A stretch of DNA of 64,000 nt from Bimastos eiseni (taxonomy: Eukaryota; Annelida; Clitellata; Crassiclitellata; Lumbricidae). The stretch spans positions 19,197,119-19,261,118 of the forward strand of contig OY365819.1 of assembly GCA_959347315.1 (NCBI GenBank), written 5' to 3'. Position 1 is the first letter of the stretch. Every line of letters starts with the position of its first letter. Shown piece after piece: positions 34,701-38,879 of this stretch. Below the pieces are notes generated by a model. It made no database searches. It had not been told where the DNA came from and saw only the letters and a list, made by a program, of their open reading frames with translations. A program made the translations under genes and the position numbers.

Positions 34701-36875
34701 CCCATGCATTTAGACCCCATTTGTGTGGCTTGTTTGGTTTGTATACACTCATATTTGTGCGGCCTTTGAATGCAACTACACTCTCATCTACACTTACTTC
34801 ACAGTTAGGAAAAGCAGCTTTCCAGGTTGAATTGAGGTGAGTGAGAAGAGGCCGAACTTTGTACAACCGGTCATAGGATGGGTTGTACAAAGGTAAGCAG
34901 TTGACATTGTTGCTTAGGTGGAGATAGGTCAAAATCAATTCGAACCTGTTGCGTGTCATAATTGATCGCAGACCAGGCATCCCTAGGATGTTGTCTGTTC
35001 TCCAGTAGTCTTCATAACTGGGCATTTTGACGAGTCCCATGACGAGAATAAGGGCCAAAAATGCCCTCATGTCGCCATCGGTTACATCAGTCCACATCCT
35101 GTCTCTTGCATGCGGCCCGAGCTCTTTGTTTACAATGCACTGGGTGGCAAAACGATTTGTTTCCGCGACAATGCAGTCCAAAAAGTCTACTGAAAAAAAG
35201 TGTGAAAAAATTTCACACGCCGTCGACTCATCTGTTCGAAGAAGTGGGCCGATTTTTTCAGCAAAATGTTTCAGCCAAGTTGTGTCATAGGCTGACGCAA
35301 AATCAAAGCCCAGCCTGGTTGATGCGGCGGCAGAACTGCCATGAATTTCGCTCTCAGATTCGCTTGAAAAATCTGACAGATCGCTAGTATGGACGCTACT
35401 AATCGTGCCTAAACTTTCATTGTCTCTAAGACAGACTGTATCGAAACCTTCGAAGTATTGATCCAAGTCGGAATCTCCGAAAATGGCACGCGTAATGTCG
35501 CAGTCGCTAGCCGCCATTACGATGTATAGCTAGCGTGTAAACAAAGAAATATGTCCGCTGTTTCTTTCAAATATCTCAGAAAATTTCTCGCGTATGTAGA
35601 ATTGACCAATGGAAAATTTGTAGCCTATTTATCGCTCTTTCGATTGGTGTATTTCTTCAGGTCGGAGAGGCGCTGGTTCCCTAACTTTCAGCCGCTGTAG
35701 TAAGACTACCTATAATGTCGCAAATTTGCACCTCTGGCGGTCAAAGGGTTAAAACAGTTTTGTAAAGCAAGATAGTGTTGAGGGTTTTATTGAGTTTGAT
35801 GATGTGAAAATGAGGGATTTCTTGCATGTTTGCTTCAGACGGACGATGAGAAGGCTCACGGTCTGCCACTTGTCATGCCTATGTTTGACCGCAGGACGTG
35901 TAACGTACCCGAGTCACAGACCCGATTTGTCGACATCTTTATTCGCGACATGTTCGAAGCGTGGAGCAGTTAGTACAATCTTCTCATTCATTCATTCGTT
36001 CATTCATTGTTGTGTAGTTTGAAACTTCTGAAGTATCAGGTTTCATTCCTTCATTCTGCTAGCCAATCCATTATCTTCCAATCCATGTGTCTGTATGCCG
36101 ATTAAGGTCAAATATCGTCATATTTTATCGAATTACTGTAAAATTCTATCATTTTGGTCTTATTTTTAAGGATTAAAATGTGTTTACTTCTATTATTCTT
36201 TCACTGAATGAAGATATCTCTGCAGATATGTGATATCCTATGGGCCCATACACAAGCTGGAGAAAGCATATTCAACTTCGAGGAAGTCAACTTTTTCACT
36301 CTTAGAAACTGAAATTTTAGAGTATGCTGGTATCTATTTAAAATAGTATATTATGGTAACGAAAAGCCATATGAACCTGATTTAGGTCAAATACCATCAT
36401 ATTTTAATCGAATTACTGCATAACTTTATCATTTTAATCTGATTATAAAGGATTAAAATGTGAATGGCTCTATATTTCTTTCACCAAATGAAGATATCTG
36501 TGCAGAAATGTGATGCGTATGGGTCCACTCACAAGCTGGAAAACATTTATTCTGTTTGGAAGGAAATCGACTTTTTCATCTTAAAAAATCGATGAAAATC
36601 TAGAAATTTTAAAGTGTTCTGGAATCTATTTAAAATAGTCTATTGTGATAAAGAGAAGCAATATGAACTCGATTTAAGTCAAGTCTAATCATATTTTAAT
36701 CCACATACCTCAAAACCCAAGTAGCTGAAACTTTTAAGTGTGCTTCTTTCACCTAGAATTCTGCAATTTGCCAGAGATGACAAAGTATATCAAAGAGAAC
36801 TACCATTATTGGAAGGAGAAGGAAGCGATTGTTGCCAAACAACTTCAGCAGATGCAGAACAGCGACCGGCTCTAG
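1353..36875 (+). CDS. PDE8: PDE8-type 3',5'-cyclic-AMP phosphodiesterase gene, 17 exons, 5' end missing
   Basis: Rebuilt by chaining exons whose splice borders, phase and peptide all agree with the PDE8 family: 1353-1403, 4588-4645, 7915-8082, 8294-8434, 9558-9646, 18807-18898, 20229-20314, 21630-21797, 24663-24720, 25436-25553, 26910-27108, 27971-28101, 28752-28838, 29359-29491, 30251-30388, 35839-35968, 36757-36875. Domain order is the end of a REC-like domain, PAS, a linker with the MSIEAPITK motif, then the class I PDE catalytic domain with [24 protein letters not shown] and the purine-binding Gln in PESQTRF. About 650 residues are covered; vertebrate PDE8 proteins are about 830-885, so roughly 170-200 N-terminal residues lie upstream of the window. 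Family knowledge: cytosolic, cAMP-selective, high-affinity enzyme that lowers cAMP and binds Raf-1 through its PAS region. All phases join without a break, so the gene looks intact. Whether it equals vertebrate PDE8A or PDE8B cannot be told; a pre-duplication PDE8 is likely. Confidence 0.93.
1500..1765 (+). mobile_element. 5'-truncated CR1/L2-like LINE, 3' end
   Basis: Plus-strand reading [19 protein letters not shown] then [10 protein letters not shown] matches the C-terminus of CR1/L2-clade reverse transcriptases (usual form: S.AGP.LWNSLP...FK..LKT.LF). The tail has the GGAGCGCTATATAA motif shared by the other copies here and ends in ATGAATGAATG repeats, the short tandem tail expected for this clade. 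Confidence 0.7.
1770..2510. other. No recognised gene
   Basis: A 129-codon minus-strand open frame (2039-2428) and a short plus-strand one are present, but both are rich in polar residues, have no splice or family support, and probably arise by chance. Confidence 0.45.
2515..2640. repeat. Degenerate CCCTAA / CCCTGA tract
   Basis: Runs of aaccctaaccctaac-like units passing into CTGACT repeats. It resembles an interstitial telomeric-type tract (TTAGGG on the minus strand) but is short and degenerate. Confidence 0.55.
3350..3720. repeat. (TG)n tract with a 168-bp tandem duplication
   Basis: The segment starting TAGATGTGTTTTTGTGTG at 3371 recurs at 3539 with almost no change, each copy ending in a (TG)n run. 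Period 168 bp. Long open frames on both strands here are artefacts of the dinucleotide. Confidence 0.9.
3894..4172. repeat. 13-bp minisatellite GAGAACATTAATT
   Basis: About 21 near-identical copies of GAGAACATTAATT. A T/G change in the last base recurs mostly every third or fourth unit, indicating a higher-order period of several units. Confidence 0.95.
4173..4370 (+). mobile_element. tRNA-derived SINE copy
   Basis: Has a B-box-like GAGTTCGATGCC near 4224 and shares its 3' half (GATGTATAACGTAATGG ... GACTCCTG ... TTCGTTCATACTGTA) with 13,690-13,815 (plus) and 14,745-14,880 (minus). Truncated or degenerate at the A box. Confidence 0.55.
4588..4645 (+). CDS. PDE8: PDE8 exon, REC-like domain C-terminus
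   Basis: After tttccag, one base then 19 codons reading [19 protein letters not shown], ending on donor gtgcgt in phase 0. PDE8 proteins have a closely matching LPLL.AGFNR stretch at just this exon border, followed by the start of the next exon found here at 7915. Confidence 0.85.
4688..4765. repeat. (TA)n microsatellite
   Basis: TATATATG-type run just downstream of the 4588-4645 PDE8 exon. Confidence 0.9.
5050..7640. other. PDE8 intron sequence, nothing recognised
   Basis: Several open frames of 60-170 codons on both strands (longest 5158-5667, minus) have no family similarity that I recognise and no consistent splice context. Confidence 0.45.
7640..7875 (+). mobile_element. 5'-truncated CR1/L2-like LINE, 3' end
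   Basis: Reads [15 protein letters not shown] then [11 protein letters not shown], the LINE C-terminal signature, followed by TACTATATAAAT and an ATTATTATT tail. It ends about 40 bp upstream of the 7915 PDE8 exon. Confidence 0.75.
7915..8082 (+). CDS. PDE8: PDE8 exon, REC-PAS linker and PAS start
   Basis: Acceptor tttgcag, 56 codons, donor gtatgc, phase 0 at both ends. The peptide runs [10 protein letters not shown] ... [18 protein letters not shown] ... [12 protein letters not shown]. The FGEVR.Q.KL and AIEIT...H.IQ stretches are characteristic of the PDE8 PAS entry. Confidence 0.95.
8294..8434 (+). CDS. PDE8: PDE8 exon, PAS core
   Basis: Acceptor tttacag, 47 codons, donor gttcca, phase 0. 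Begins [20 protein letters not shown], the PAS signature (N..FE...GY...E..GK), and continues [20 protein letters not shown]. Confidence 0.95.
8575..9550 (-). mobile_element. L2/CR1-like LINE remnant with RT fragments
   Basis: Minus-strand frames give, in order, [20 protein letters not shown] and [10 protein letters not shown] (RT fingers), [12 protein letters not shown] (RT motif A region), [14 protein letters not shown], then after an apparent internal deletion the C-terminal [12 protein letters not shown] and [10 protein letters not shown]. The catalytic FADD block is missing. The 3' end has the GCGCTATA-type motif. Dead copy, 5'-truncated against PDE8 exon 9558-9646. Confidence 0.8.
9558..9646 (+). 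CDS. PDE8: PDE8 exon, PAS beta-strands
   Basis: Acceptor tttgcag, 29 codons plus GG, donor gtgagt. Reads [19 protein letters not shown] then [10 protein letters not shown], matching the W.G.Y..R.K.G...Q......PV....G segment of PDE8 PAS. It lies only about 10 bp from the edge of a minus-strand LINE remnant (8575-9550). Confidence 0.88.
9810..10560 (+). mobile_element. Heavily decayed LINE reverse-transcriptase fragment
   Basis: Across several frames and stops, recognisable RT pieces appear in order: [13 protein letters not shown], a K..DIT...PI region, SLGTF plus IDMTKA (motif A, D..KAF), and [11 protein letters not shown] near 10,300 (the region before VPQGS). Old, non-coding. Confidence 0.6.
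10560..11640. other. Intron sequence; possible hAT end fragment near 11,040-11,155
   Basis: Mostly AT-rich and unremarkable. Around 11,040-11,155 a GGGCCGCAAAAGGCGCG / GGCCGCATGCAGCCCTT arrangement resembles the subterminal parts of non-autonomous hAT elements, but I found no clear terminal repeats or target duplication. Confidence 0.3.
11650..11800. repeat. About 24-bp minisatellite
   Basis: Six degenerate copies of TGGGTTAATAAGGCCTACAT. Confidence 0.85.
12040..12100. repeat. CTCAAAAAATGA short tandem repeat
   Basis: About six units of GACTCAAAAACTCAAAAAAT type. Confidence 0.8.
12180..12850 (+). mobile_element. L2/CR1-like LINE, RT C-terminal part
   Basis: Successive plus frames read [61 protein letters not shown] and [11 protein letters not shown], matching in order the thumb and C-terminal region of L2/CR1 reverse transcriptases (usual forms: YCNALL.G.P, LQ.V.NAAARL, H..LHWLPV, APxYL). 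It ends with CTCTATAAAAA. At least two frameshifts; dead. Confidence 0.75.
13525..13690. repeat. Degenerate ACTTGTAATTGT repeat
   Basis: Irregular tandem copies of CTTGTAATTG / CTTGTTGATGTGACAAC. The unit GTTGATGTGACAACAACTTG occurs twice. Confidence 0.7.
13690..13815 (+). mobile_element. SINE 3' fragment
   Basis: Shares AACGTAATGG..GCCTTGCA..G and TTCATTCGTTCATACTGTA with the element at 4173-4370. It lacks the tRNA-like head. Confidence 0.5.
14340..14600 (+). mobile_element. RTE-like LINE C-terminal fragment
   Basis: Plus-strand pieces [11 protein letters not shown] (for R.LRWFGHV), [14 protein letters not shown] (for GRPR..W.....D...L) resemble the last 60-70 residues of RTE-type endonuclease/RT proteins. 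Short and frameshifted. Confidence 0.4.
14745..14900 (-). mobile_element. SINE copy, minus strand
   Basis: Reverse complement shares AATGAGATGTATAACGTAAT, GGGCGCCC.GTG.GGC and ATTCGTTCATACTG with the 4173 copy. The part from 14,870 resembles the CCTTGAGCAA...GACC region of the SINE at 20,930. Confidence 0.55.
15590..15830 (-). mobile_element. 5'-truncated CR1/L2-like LINE, 3' end
   Basis: On the plus strand it starts with a TAATGTAATG tail and ATTTATATAGCAC. Minus reading [20 protein letters not shown] then [10 protein letters not shown] is the LINE C-terminus. Confidence 0.75.
16810..16925 (+). mobile_element. SINE family A, 3' half
   Basis: GTGTGCACTTCTGAGCA followed by AAATGTTGGAAGAAGGGCAA is the tail shared with the copies at 20,930, 22,005 and 33,360. 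Confidence 0.65.
17850..18245 (-). mobile_element. 5'-truncated CR1/L2-like LINE, 3' end
   Basis: Minus reading: [47 protein letters not shown], all in the right order for the LINE C-terminus. Begins on the plus strand with TATTAAGTG and GTGAACCGTTCAGAAGC. Confidence 0.8.
18290..18520 (+). mobile_element. tRNA-derived SINE family B
   Basis: A-box-like TGGTGTAGTGGTATG and B-box-like AAAGGTTCAAATC at tRNA-like spacing, then a non-tRNA body. A head with the same A box (GGTGTAGTGGTTC) is at 27,350. It has no cloverleaf or 3' CCA-end features of a working tRNA gene. Confidence 0.6.
18807..18898 (+). CDS. PDE8: PDE8 exon, PAS end and linker
   Basis: Acceptor tttgcag; the first base completes the Gly codon left by the previous exon, then [18 protein letters not shown] and a polar linker. 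The GGKI.HFV.L motif closes the PAS domain in PDE8. Three donors are in the same phase: 18845 (gtgaga), 18860 (gtatgg) and 18899 (gtaacg). I chose the last because it gives the usual linker length; alternative donor use is possible. Confidence 0.82.
18918..19400 (-). mobile_element. Two 5'-truncated CR1/L2-like LINE 3' ends, side by side
   Basis: At 18,918-19,060 a short tail remnant (TTTATATAGCCCC); at 19,066-19,400 a longer copy with minus reading [20 protein letters not shown], and W then N after it. Both have TGTATTGTAT-type tails on the plus strand. Confidence 0.75.
19530..19770 (+). mobile_element. SINE family B copy with (TG)n downstream
   Basis: B-box-like GGGGTTCAAATTCC and the 3' motif CCAAGGTTAAGAAAATGAAG, also seen at 20,717-20,740. 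A (TG)n run follows at 19,800-19,855. Confidence 0.5.
20229..20314 (+). CDS. PDE8: PDE8 exon, MSIEAPITK linker
   Basis: Acceptor ttttcag, donor gtaagg. A basic Ser-rich stretch (RSRKESTSK) is followed by [11 protein letters not shown], which is almost invariant in PDE8. The RKEST segment resembles a basophilic kinase site; that is inference. Confidence 0.93.
20385..20470 (-). mobile_element. LINE 3' tail remnant
   Basis: TAATGTAATGTAATC then CCTTTATATATA and CCAGATATCTACTCAAAGGTGC, the same 3' motif set as at 45,775 and 46,840. Confidence 0.6.
20930..21140 (+). mobile_element. tRNA-derived SINE family A
   Basis: Head CGGTGGCCAATTGGTTAGAG is an A box and GTGGGTTCGACCCTCG a B box, about 45 bases apart as in tRNA. 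The body has AGGGACCTTGAGCAGATC and a tail GTATGCACTTCTGAGCAAAA. Full-length copies are also at 22,005-22,215 (minus) and 33,360-33,580 (plus). Confidence 0.8.
21630..21797 (+). CDS. PDE8: PDE8 exon, linker helix (followed by GC donor)
   Basis: Acceptor ccttgtag, 56 codons: [13 protein letters not shown] ... [18 protein letters not shown] ... [24 protein letters not shown] and LVGGLM are PDE8 hallmarks. The exon ends after ATGAAG and the intron begins GCGAGT, so this is a GC-AG intron; no GT donor in the right phase lies near. Confidence 0.92.
22005..22215 (-). mobile_element. tRNA-derived SINE family A
   Basis: Reverse complement carries GGCTGATCGGTTAGAGCGGT and AGGTTCGACCCTCG, then GGGACTTTGAGCAAGTCC and the same tail as the 20,930 copy. 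Confidence 0.8.
22235..22330 (+). repeat. Dispersed repeat family C
   Basis: CCTAGCGAATGAAGGACTGG ... CACTTCCTC.GCT. Related copies are at 25,140-25,250, 41,560-41,640 and 44,950-45,055, all plus strand. Probably a SINE body; no Pol III promoter recognised. Confidence 0.6.
22730..23120. repeat. (TC)n / TCTG polypyrimidine tract
   Basis: About 390 bases of CTCTCTCTGTCT type. All three plus frames are open for long stretches, so the 274-codon open frame at 22,488-23,312 is not a gene. Confidence 0.95.
24663..24720 (+). CDS. PDE8: PDE8 exon, short linker
   Basis: Acceptor ttatag, 19 codons plus one base, donor gtaagg. Reads [19 protein letters not shown], corresponding to the GLRRLSGNEY-type segment of vertebrate PDE8. 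RLS is a likely PKA-type phosphosite in the family. Confidence 0.85.
24805..25120 (+). mobile_element. LINE RT fragment followed by an inverted LINE piece
   Basis: Plus reading [20 protein letters not shown] then IWL matches the L2/CR1 RT motif W.....L.LN..KT..I. From 24,928 the minus strand holds a separate C-terminal-like piece ([15 protein letters not shown]). Confidence 0.6.
25140..25250 (+). repeat. Dispersed repeat family C
   Basis: GCCTAGTGAATGGAAGGACT then AGTCAACCTTATATAG and CACTTCCTACTGCTCTG; see 22,235. Confidence 0.6.
25436..25553 (+). CDS. PDE8: PDE8 exon, entry to catalytic region
   Basis: Acceptor tttacag, donor gttagc. Contains [27 protein letters not shown] is the usual start of a class I PDE catalytic region. 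Confidence 0.93.
25839..26171. mobile_element. Non-autonomous hAT element, 333 bp
   Basis: Ends CAAGGTTGTCAAAC and, read from the other side, CAGGGGAGTCAAAG: hAT-type terminal repeats. Flanked by ATCTAGCA (25,831-25,838) and ATTTAGCA (26,172-26,179), an 8-bp target duplication with one change. Subterminal GGCGGGCCA occurs on both sides and the centre (26,022-26,064) is a 19-bp-arm hairpin around AAATGACAAAT. No coding capacity. Confidence 0.85.
26438..26520. repeat. About 24-bp minisatellite
   Basis: Four copies of GGCAGATAAATTACGATCCC. Confidence 0.85.
26910..27108 (+). CDS. PDE8: PDE8 exon, catalytic domain, first metal-site His
   Basis: Acceptor atttcag, 66 codons plus one base, donor gtagga. 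[19 protein letters not shown], then [27 protein letters not shown] carries the catalytic His and the first metal-binding His of class I phosphodiesterases. Confidence 0.97.
27350..27540 (+). mobile_element. SINE family B head
   Basis: GATGGTGTAGTGGTTCTAGC looks like a tRNA-derived A-box region, as at 18,305. Degenerate beyond it. Confidence 0.4.
27780..27930 (+). mobile_element. SINE family B 3' part
   Basis: CCAAGATAAAGGAAGTCGCT and CATGGCTGCCTCTGAGGTTA match the 3' ends at 19,720 and 20,717. Confidence 0.45.
27971..28101 (+). CDS. PDE8: PDE8 exon, catalytic HD motif
   Basis: Acceptor cttacag, donor gtaaga. [20 protein letters not shown]; the His codon at 28022-28024 and the next Asp codon are the HD metal ligands. 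Followed by ELAVLYND, usual in PDE8. Confidence 0.97.
28160..28600. repeat. 120-130-bp tandem repeat, four copies
   Basis: Units begin near 28,169, 28,293, 28,422 and 28,539 with AATTAACTGCTTT and contain TTTATTCCAGCTCTCTAAAT. They lie in the PDE8 intron between 28,101 and 28,752. Each complete unit carries a pyrimidine-AG followed by CTCTCTAAATTAG. Confidence 0.85.
28752..28838 (+). CDS. PDE8: PDE8 exon, catalytic ENHH helix
   Basis: Acceptor ttttag, donor gtaagg. [17 protein letters not shown] followed by NIFKNL, the conserved LE.HH....F......NIF..L stretch. Confidence 0.95.
29205..29345. repeat. AAATCAATGCA short repeat
   Basis: Four degenerate units of AAAATCAATGCA with AT-rich spacers. 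They end 14 bp before PDE8 exon 29,359. Confidence 0.75.
29359..29491 (+). CDS. PDE8: PDE8 exon, [12 protein letters not shown] helix (followed by GC donor)
   Basis: Acceptor atcatag; 44 codons after one joining base. [20 protein letters not shown] is close to invariant in PDE8. The exon ends at GAT and the intron starts GCAAGT, the commonest GC-donor form. The only nearby GT (two bases later) would put the next exon out of frame with an immediate stop. Confidence 0.93.
29665..29800 (+). mobile_element. LINE C-terminal fragment
   Basis: Reads [13 protein letters not shown] and [10 protein letters not shown], resembling the R..WIGH.L and L.G...G.R ends of endonuclease/RT LINEs. Confidence 0.4.
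30251..30388 (+). CDS. PDE8: PDE8 exon, third metal-site Asp
   Basis: Acceptor ttctag, 46 codons, donor gtaagt. [19 protein letters not shown]; the Asp of CADVSNP is the third metal ligand. [16 protein letters not shown] follows. A hAT-type MITE begins 15 bp after the exon end. Confidence 0.97.
30403..30683. mobile_element. Non-autonomous hAT element, 281 bp, with internal hairpin
   Basis: Terminal repeats CACGGGTGCAACAAG and, from the right, CAGAGGTGTAACAAG. Perfect 8-bp duplication GTTACAAT at 30,395-30,402 and 30,684-30,691. Inside, 30,464-30,490 and 30,502-30,528 are perfect 27-bp inverted arms around an 11-base loop. A related segment (TTTTTATGATGACTTTTG ... CCCCCCATTTT) is at 30,076-30,125. 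The left duplication begins 7 bp after the PDE8 exon ends at 30,388, leaving the GTAAGT donor intact. Confidence 0.9.
30960..31200 (+). repeat. Family P dispersed repeat, partial copy
   Basis: Carries TGATAAAGAGAAGCAATAT and AGTCAACTTTTTCATCCTAA, the two most conserved blocks of the family also found at 32,080, 36,080, 49,640, 52,660 and 56,055. Confidence 0.6.
31280..32090 (-). mobile_element. RTE-like LINE, 5'-truncated, frameshifted
   Basis: Minus strand, in order: [37 protein letters not shown] (RT motif C, YADD), [50 protein letters not shown], then after a frame change [12 protein letters not shown] and [11 protein letters not shown]. This is the C-terminal half of RTE-type endonuclease/reverse transcriptases common in aquatic invertebrates. 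An ATAATAACAAC insertion near 31,855 and a frameshift near 31,570 break it. Confidence 0.85.
32080..32727 (+). repeat. Family P dispersed repeat, two tandem half-units
   Basis: Two direct copies (about 32,080-32,390 and 32,390-32,690) with AAGCAATATGAACC, TTTGAATG..ATTTT, and TATCTCTGCAGATTTGTG or a relative, ending in TTTTTTCATCCTAAAAAT. The second is cut by the piggyBac insertion at TTAA 32,728-32,731. Confidence 0.7.
33088..33165 (-). mobile_element. LINE 3' tail nested in piggyBac
   Basis: ATTCATTCAATCATT tail, then ATTTATATAGTGCCTCTTCA and GGAACGCTCCCAGTCC, the common 3' motif set. Confidence 0.6.
33205..33355 (+). mobile_element. LINE C-terminal piece nested in piggyBac
   Basis: Plus reading [20 protein letters not shown] then [13 protein letters not shown] resembles the R.L.YFGHV.RM......V..G...G.R end of endonuclease/RT proteins. 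Confidence 0.6.
33360..33580 (+). mobile_element. tRNA-derived SINE family A nested in piggyBac
   Basis: GTGGCCGATCGGTTAGAGCG (A box), ATGGGTTCGACCCTCG (B box), the GGGACCTTGAGCAAATCC body and the TATGCACTTCTGAGCAAAAA tail. Confidence 0.8.
33777..35517 (-). pseudogene. piggyBac transposase (PGBD4-like), one frameshift
   Basis: First frame 35,517-34,249 (422 codons): acidic N-terminus, then the DDE/D core with the three catalytic Asp residues kept, D244 in [14 protein letters not shown]321 in [12 protein letters not shown] and D382 in [10 protein letters not shown]. The second frame, 34,295-33,777, continues with [17 protein letters not shown] and [16 protein letters not shown], then a C-terminal Cys-rich finger (CEVC ... 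CKQCKLPMC ... CFERYH). The two join at a small indel near 34,250, just before the conserved GVD.SDQ motif. Family role: cut-and-paste transposition at TTAA. Start chosen at the first ATG of the open frame, MAASDCD. A single lesion in about 570 codons means recent loss, or a sequencing error at one site. Confidence 0.93.
35839..35968 (+). CDS. PDE8: PDE8 exon, nucleotide-binding Gln
   Basis: Acceptor cttcag, donor gttagt. [20 protein letters not shown] then [13 protein letters not shown]. The Gln of ESQ is the invariant purine-selective residue. The piggyBac insertion in the preceding intron ends 90 bp upstream. Confidence 0.96.
36011..36052 (+). repeat. 42-bp segment with inverted copy at 38,511-38,552
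   Basis: The segment beginning TGTGTAGTTTGAAAC matches the reverse complement of 38,511-38,552 at 41 of 42 positions. Both neighbours are short tandem repeats, as at LINE 3' ends. It lies in the last PDE8 intron; its partner is 1.6 kb beyond the gene. Confidence 0.85.
36080..36745 (+). repeat. Family P dispersed repeat, two tandem half-units
   Basis: Direct copies with AGGTCAAATA.C.TCATATTTTA, GAATGAAGATATCTCTGCAG, CCCATACACAAGCTGG and GTCAACTTTTTCA. It ends about 12 bp before the last PDE8 exon. Confidence 0.75.
36757..36875 (+). CDS. PDE8: PDE8 last exon with stop codon
   Basis: Acceptor acctag, phase matching the previous donor. [20 protein letters not shown], then a Gln-rich tail and TAG at 36873-36875. 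The F..LP.....L..N...WK motif ends the PDE8 catalytic domain. Confidence 0.94.
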
Positions 36876-38180
36876 CTTTCTCTAGGTACATCTTAGGAAA
36901 TCGGCCATCGTCGCCAGTTTGCCTCTCCTCAGCCCTTTAGAAGTCTACTTCGCCACAGCCAGTGGATCATCATACTCTCTGCTGGACTCTGTTGTTCACC
37001 GTGCCAAACAGCATGTCGTCGTGCTGTCTGCTTACCAGTGGATCAGTCATACCATCCACAGATCAATGAGTCATCATATTAAACACTCACAACTGGTCAT
37101 CTTGACCGATGACCTCGTCTGCTGACTCGACGACAGGTCTGCCTCGCTCCTGGGTAGCATATTTTGCGAGAAATTATATGAAGCAAAAAATCTCTAAACG
37201 AGTTGCAACGAAAATACATAGCTTGAATTGTACAGTTCGAGTACAATTTTGATTCGATTGAATATTTTCGCTACCCCTCTAGCGTCGGCAGAATCGGTGT
37301 GGAGGACGTGTCAGTAATAGGTTGTTGTCAACAGAAGCGGCTGAAATCCGAGTGCTTGCAGGCCTAGACAATAACAGCAGAGTCTCGTCAAGGAGCCGCA
37401 ACCCAGCAGCAGTTGTATGATCGATGTTTCTTGAATGTGCGGTTGTTGCATTACGACAGCAGACGACTTCTCTGTAATTTTTCAACTAGATTTGTCGATA
37501 GCGTTTGTTAGATATATATTCGATACAGAATCCGTATAAAATGGATAGCTAAGTGTTGACTGTTGTTAAACTGGTGATTGCTGTTATGAATCGAACTTGA
37601 ACACTGCAGAGCTTTCTTTCTCGACCTGGAGTGGACTGCCTCGAGCTAGGTTCGTCTGTTGTATTTACATAGCTCCAACTCAGAATGTACGGTTTCGTTT
37701 ACGATGGAGGCGCACAGTTTCTTGTGCGAATGGCAGCTTTTATATAAGGGACACTTGCCTGTGCATAAGTTTGCCTGAAAAGCTGTCTTAACATGACCCT
37801 ATGAAATACAGTCAGCGCTTAAGTGTTCATTAGGACCCTATTGACAATGGGTGACTCCGAGAGATTAACTGAACTAGCATAGAAGACCTGGAAGTGCTGC
37901 AGAAACGAGCTGCATTCCTTTGACCTTTTGTCACAGGTCAAAGATGATTATGCTGCAATAAACCTTGGGTGTTATTGTGCAATTAGGCCTAGACTGATGA
38001 GGCAAAGTTTCAGAGGCAGCGATCCCGAGGGGGACACGTCCCCATCATTTACAGAGAGGGGACACGTTATACGCGTTATGCCCCCCCCCCCCCACATTTC
38101 CGGCCCCTCTCATTGGGTGTCCCCTCACCTGTCAAATGAGATCGCCACCTCTGCAAGGTTTAGAGTGGATTTGTGTTTAC
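36876..38180. other. PDE8 3' UTR and flank
   Basis: No further coding exon seen. It includes a C10 run near 38,090. Open frames here are short and unsupported. Confidence 0.5.
37957..37962 (+). promoter_or_regulatory. Possible PDE8 polyadenylation signal AATAAA
   Basis: First canonical AATAAA seen after the PDE8 stop, 1.08 kb downstream on the same strand. A GT-rich tract follows within about 20 bases. A signal this simple occurs by chance in AT-rich DNA, so it is only a candidate. Confidence 0.25.
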
Positions 38181-38184
38181 ATTT

Positions 38185-38560
38185 GTCGATACATGTACGA
38201 GACTATAATAACAAATTATTTGCTGAAAACCAATCAGTTATTAGTTTTAGTTGGTCATTTACAATTTGGAACAAGGTTTCGTAGGAGGTGTGTGAATAGA
38301 GTATGTTAGTATCATCCGCAAACAATAGGAAGGAGCTATGTTGGCAAGTCGTTTATGTACAATAAAAAAGGTGTGGACCAAGGTTTGAGCCCTGTGGAAC
38401 CCAATGTTTAATATCTCTAAGAACCGGATACAGCACCATTACAGGAAACACATTGAGTATCTTGACATGGTCCTTCAAATAATAATAATAGAGACATTAA
38501 ATGAGTATAAGAAGGAATGAAACCTGATACTTCAGGAGTTTCAAACTACACAATAATTTG
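38185..38560 (-). mobile_element. Jockey/CR1-like LINE RT palm fragment
   Basis: Minus strand reads WVPQGSNLGPHLFYC in one frame and SFLLFADDTNILYSHTSYET then VNDQLKLITDWFSANNL, that is RT motif B (PQGS.LGP.LF) and motif C (FADD). One stop separates B and C. Fragment only. Confidence 0.75.
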
Positions 38561-38674
38561 AAACAATTGTAGTTAAAATGCATAATGGGAGTCTAAGATT
38601 ACTTGTCAGGTTGTCAATACTCTGCAGCTTTTCTTAAAGTCTTACTGGTTAACTGAAGCATTTTAGTTGTTTAA

Positions 38675-38735
38675 CCCTTTAACGACCAGCGCGTAGTAAA
38701 ACAATTCATAATCAATAACGCTGGTCGTTAAACTG
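38675..38735. mobile_element. 61-bp piggyBac-like mini-element
   Basis: Ends CCCTTTAACGACCAGCG and, from the right, CAGTTTAACGACCAGCG, flanked by TTAA at 38,671-38,674 and 38,736-38,739. The ends resemble those of the 3-kb piggyBac copy (CCCTTTGACCGCCAG) without being the same family. Confidence 0.65.
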
Positions 38736-38879
38736 TTAAGAAGATTGTTCCTCGTGGTTAAAAACTTGTAGCTGTTGTTATTGACGGTTGTTTTCAGCTG
38801 TAACTTATAACTTATTGATAATTACTTGTGACGAGAAGTTGCCAAGACAAGCTGTCCGTATATTTTGCTCTGGATTGTC

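Larger units (their letters stand above)
32732..35748 (-). mobile_element. piggyBac-superfamily transposon, 3,017 bp
   Basis: Both ends start CCCTTTGACCGCCAGA and are flanked by TTAA (32,728-32,731 and 35,749-35,752), the invariant piggyBac target. The transposase reads on the minus strand from 35,517. The 3' part (33,088-33,580) has been invaded by a LINE tail, a LINE C-terminal piece and a SINE, so the copy is old enough to collect insertions. It sits in PDE8 intron 30,389-35,838. Confidence 0.95.
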
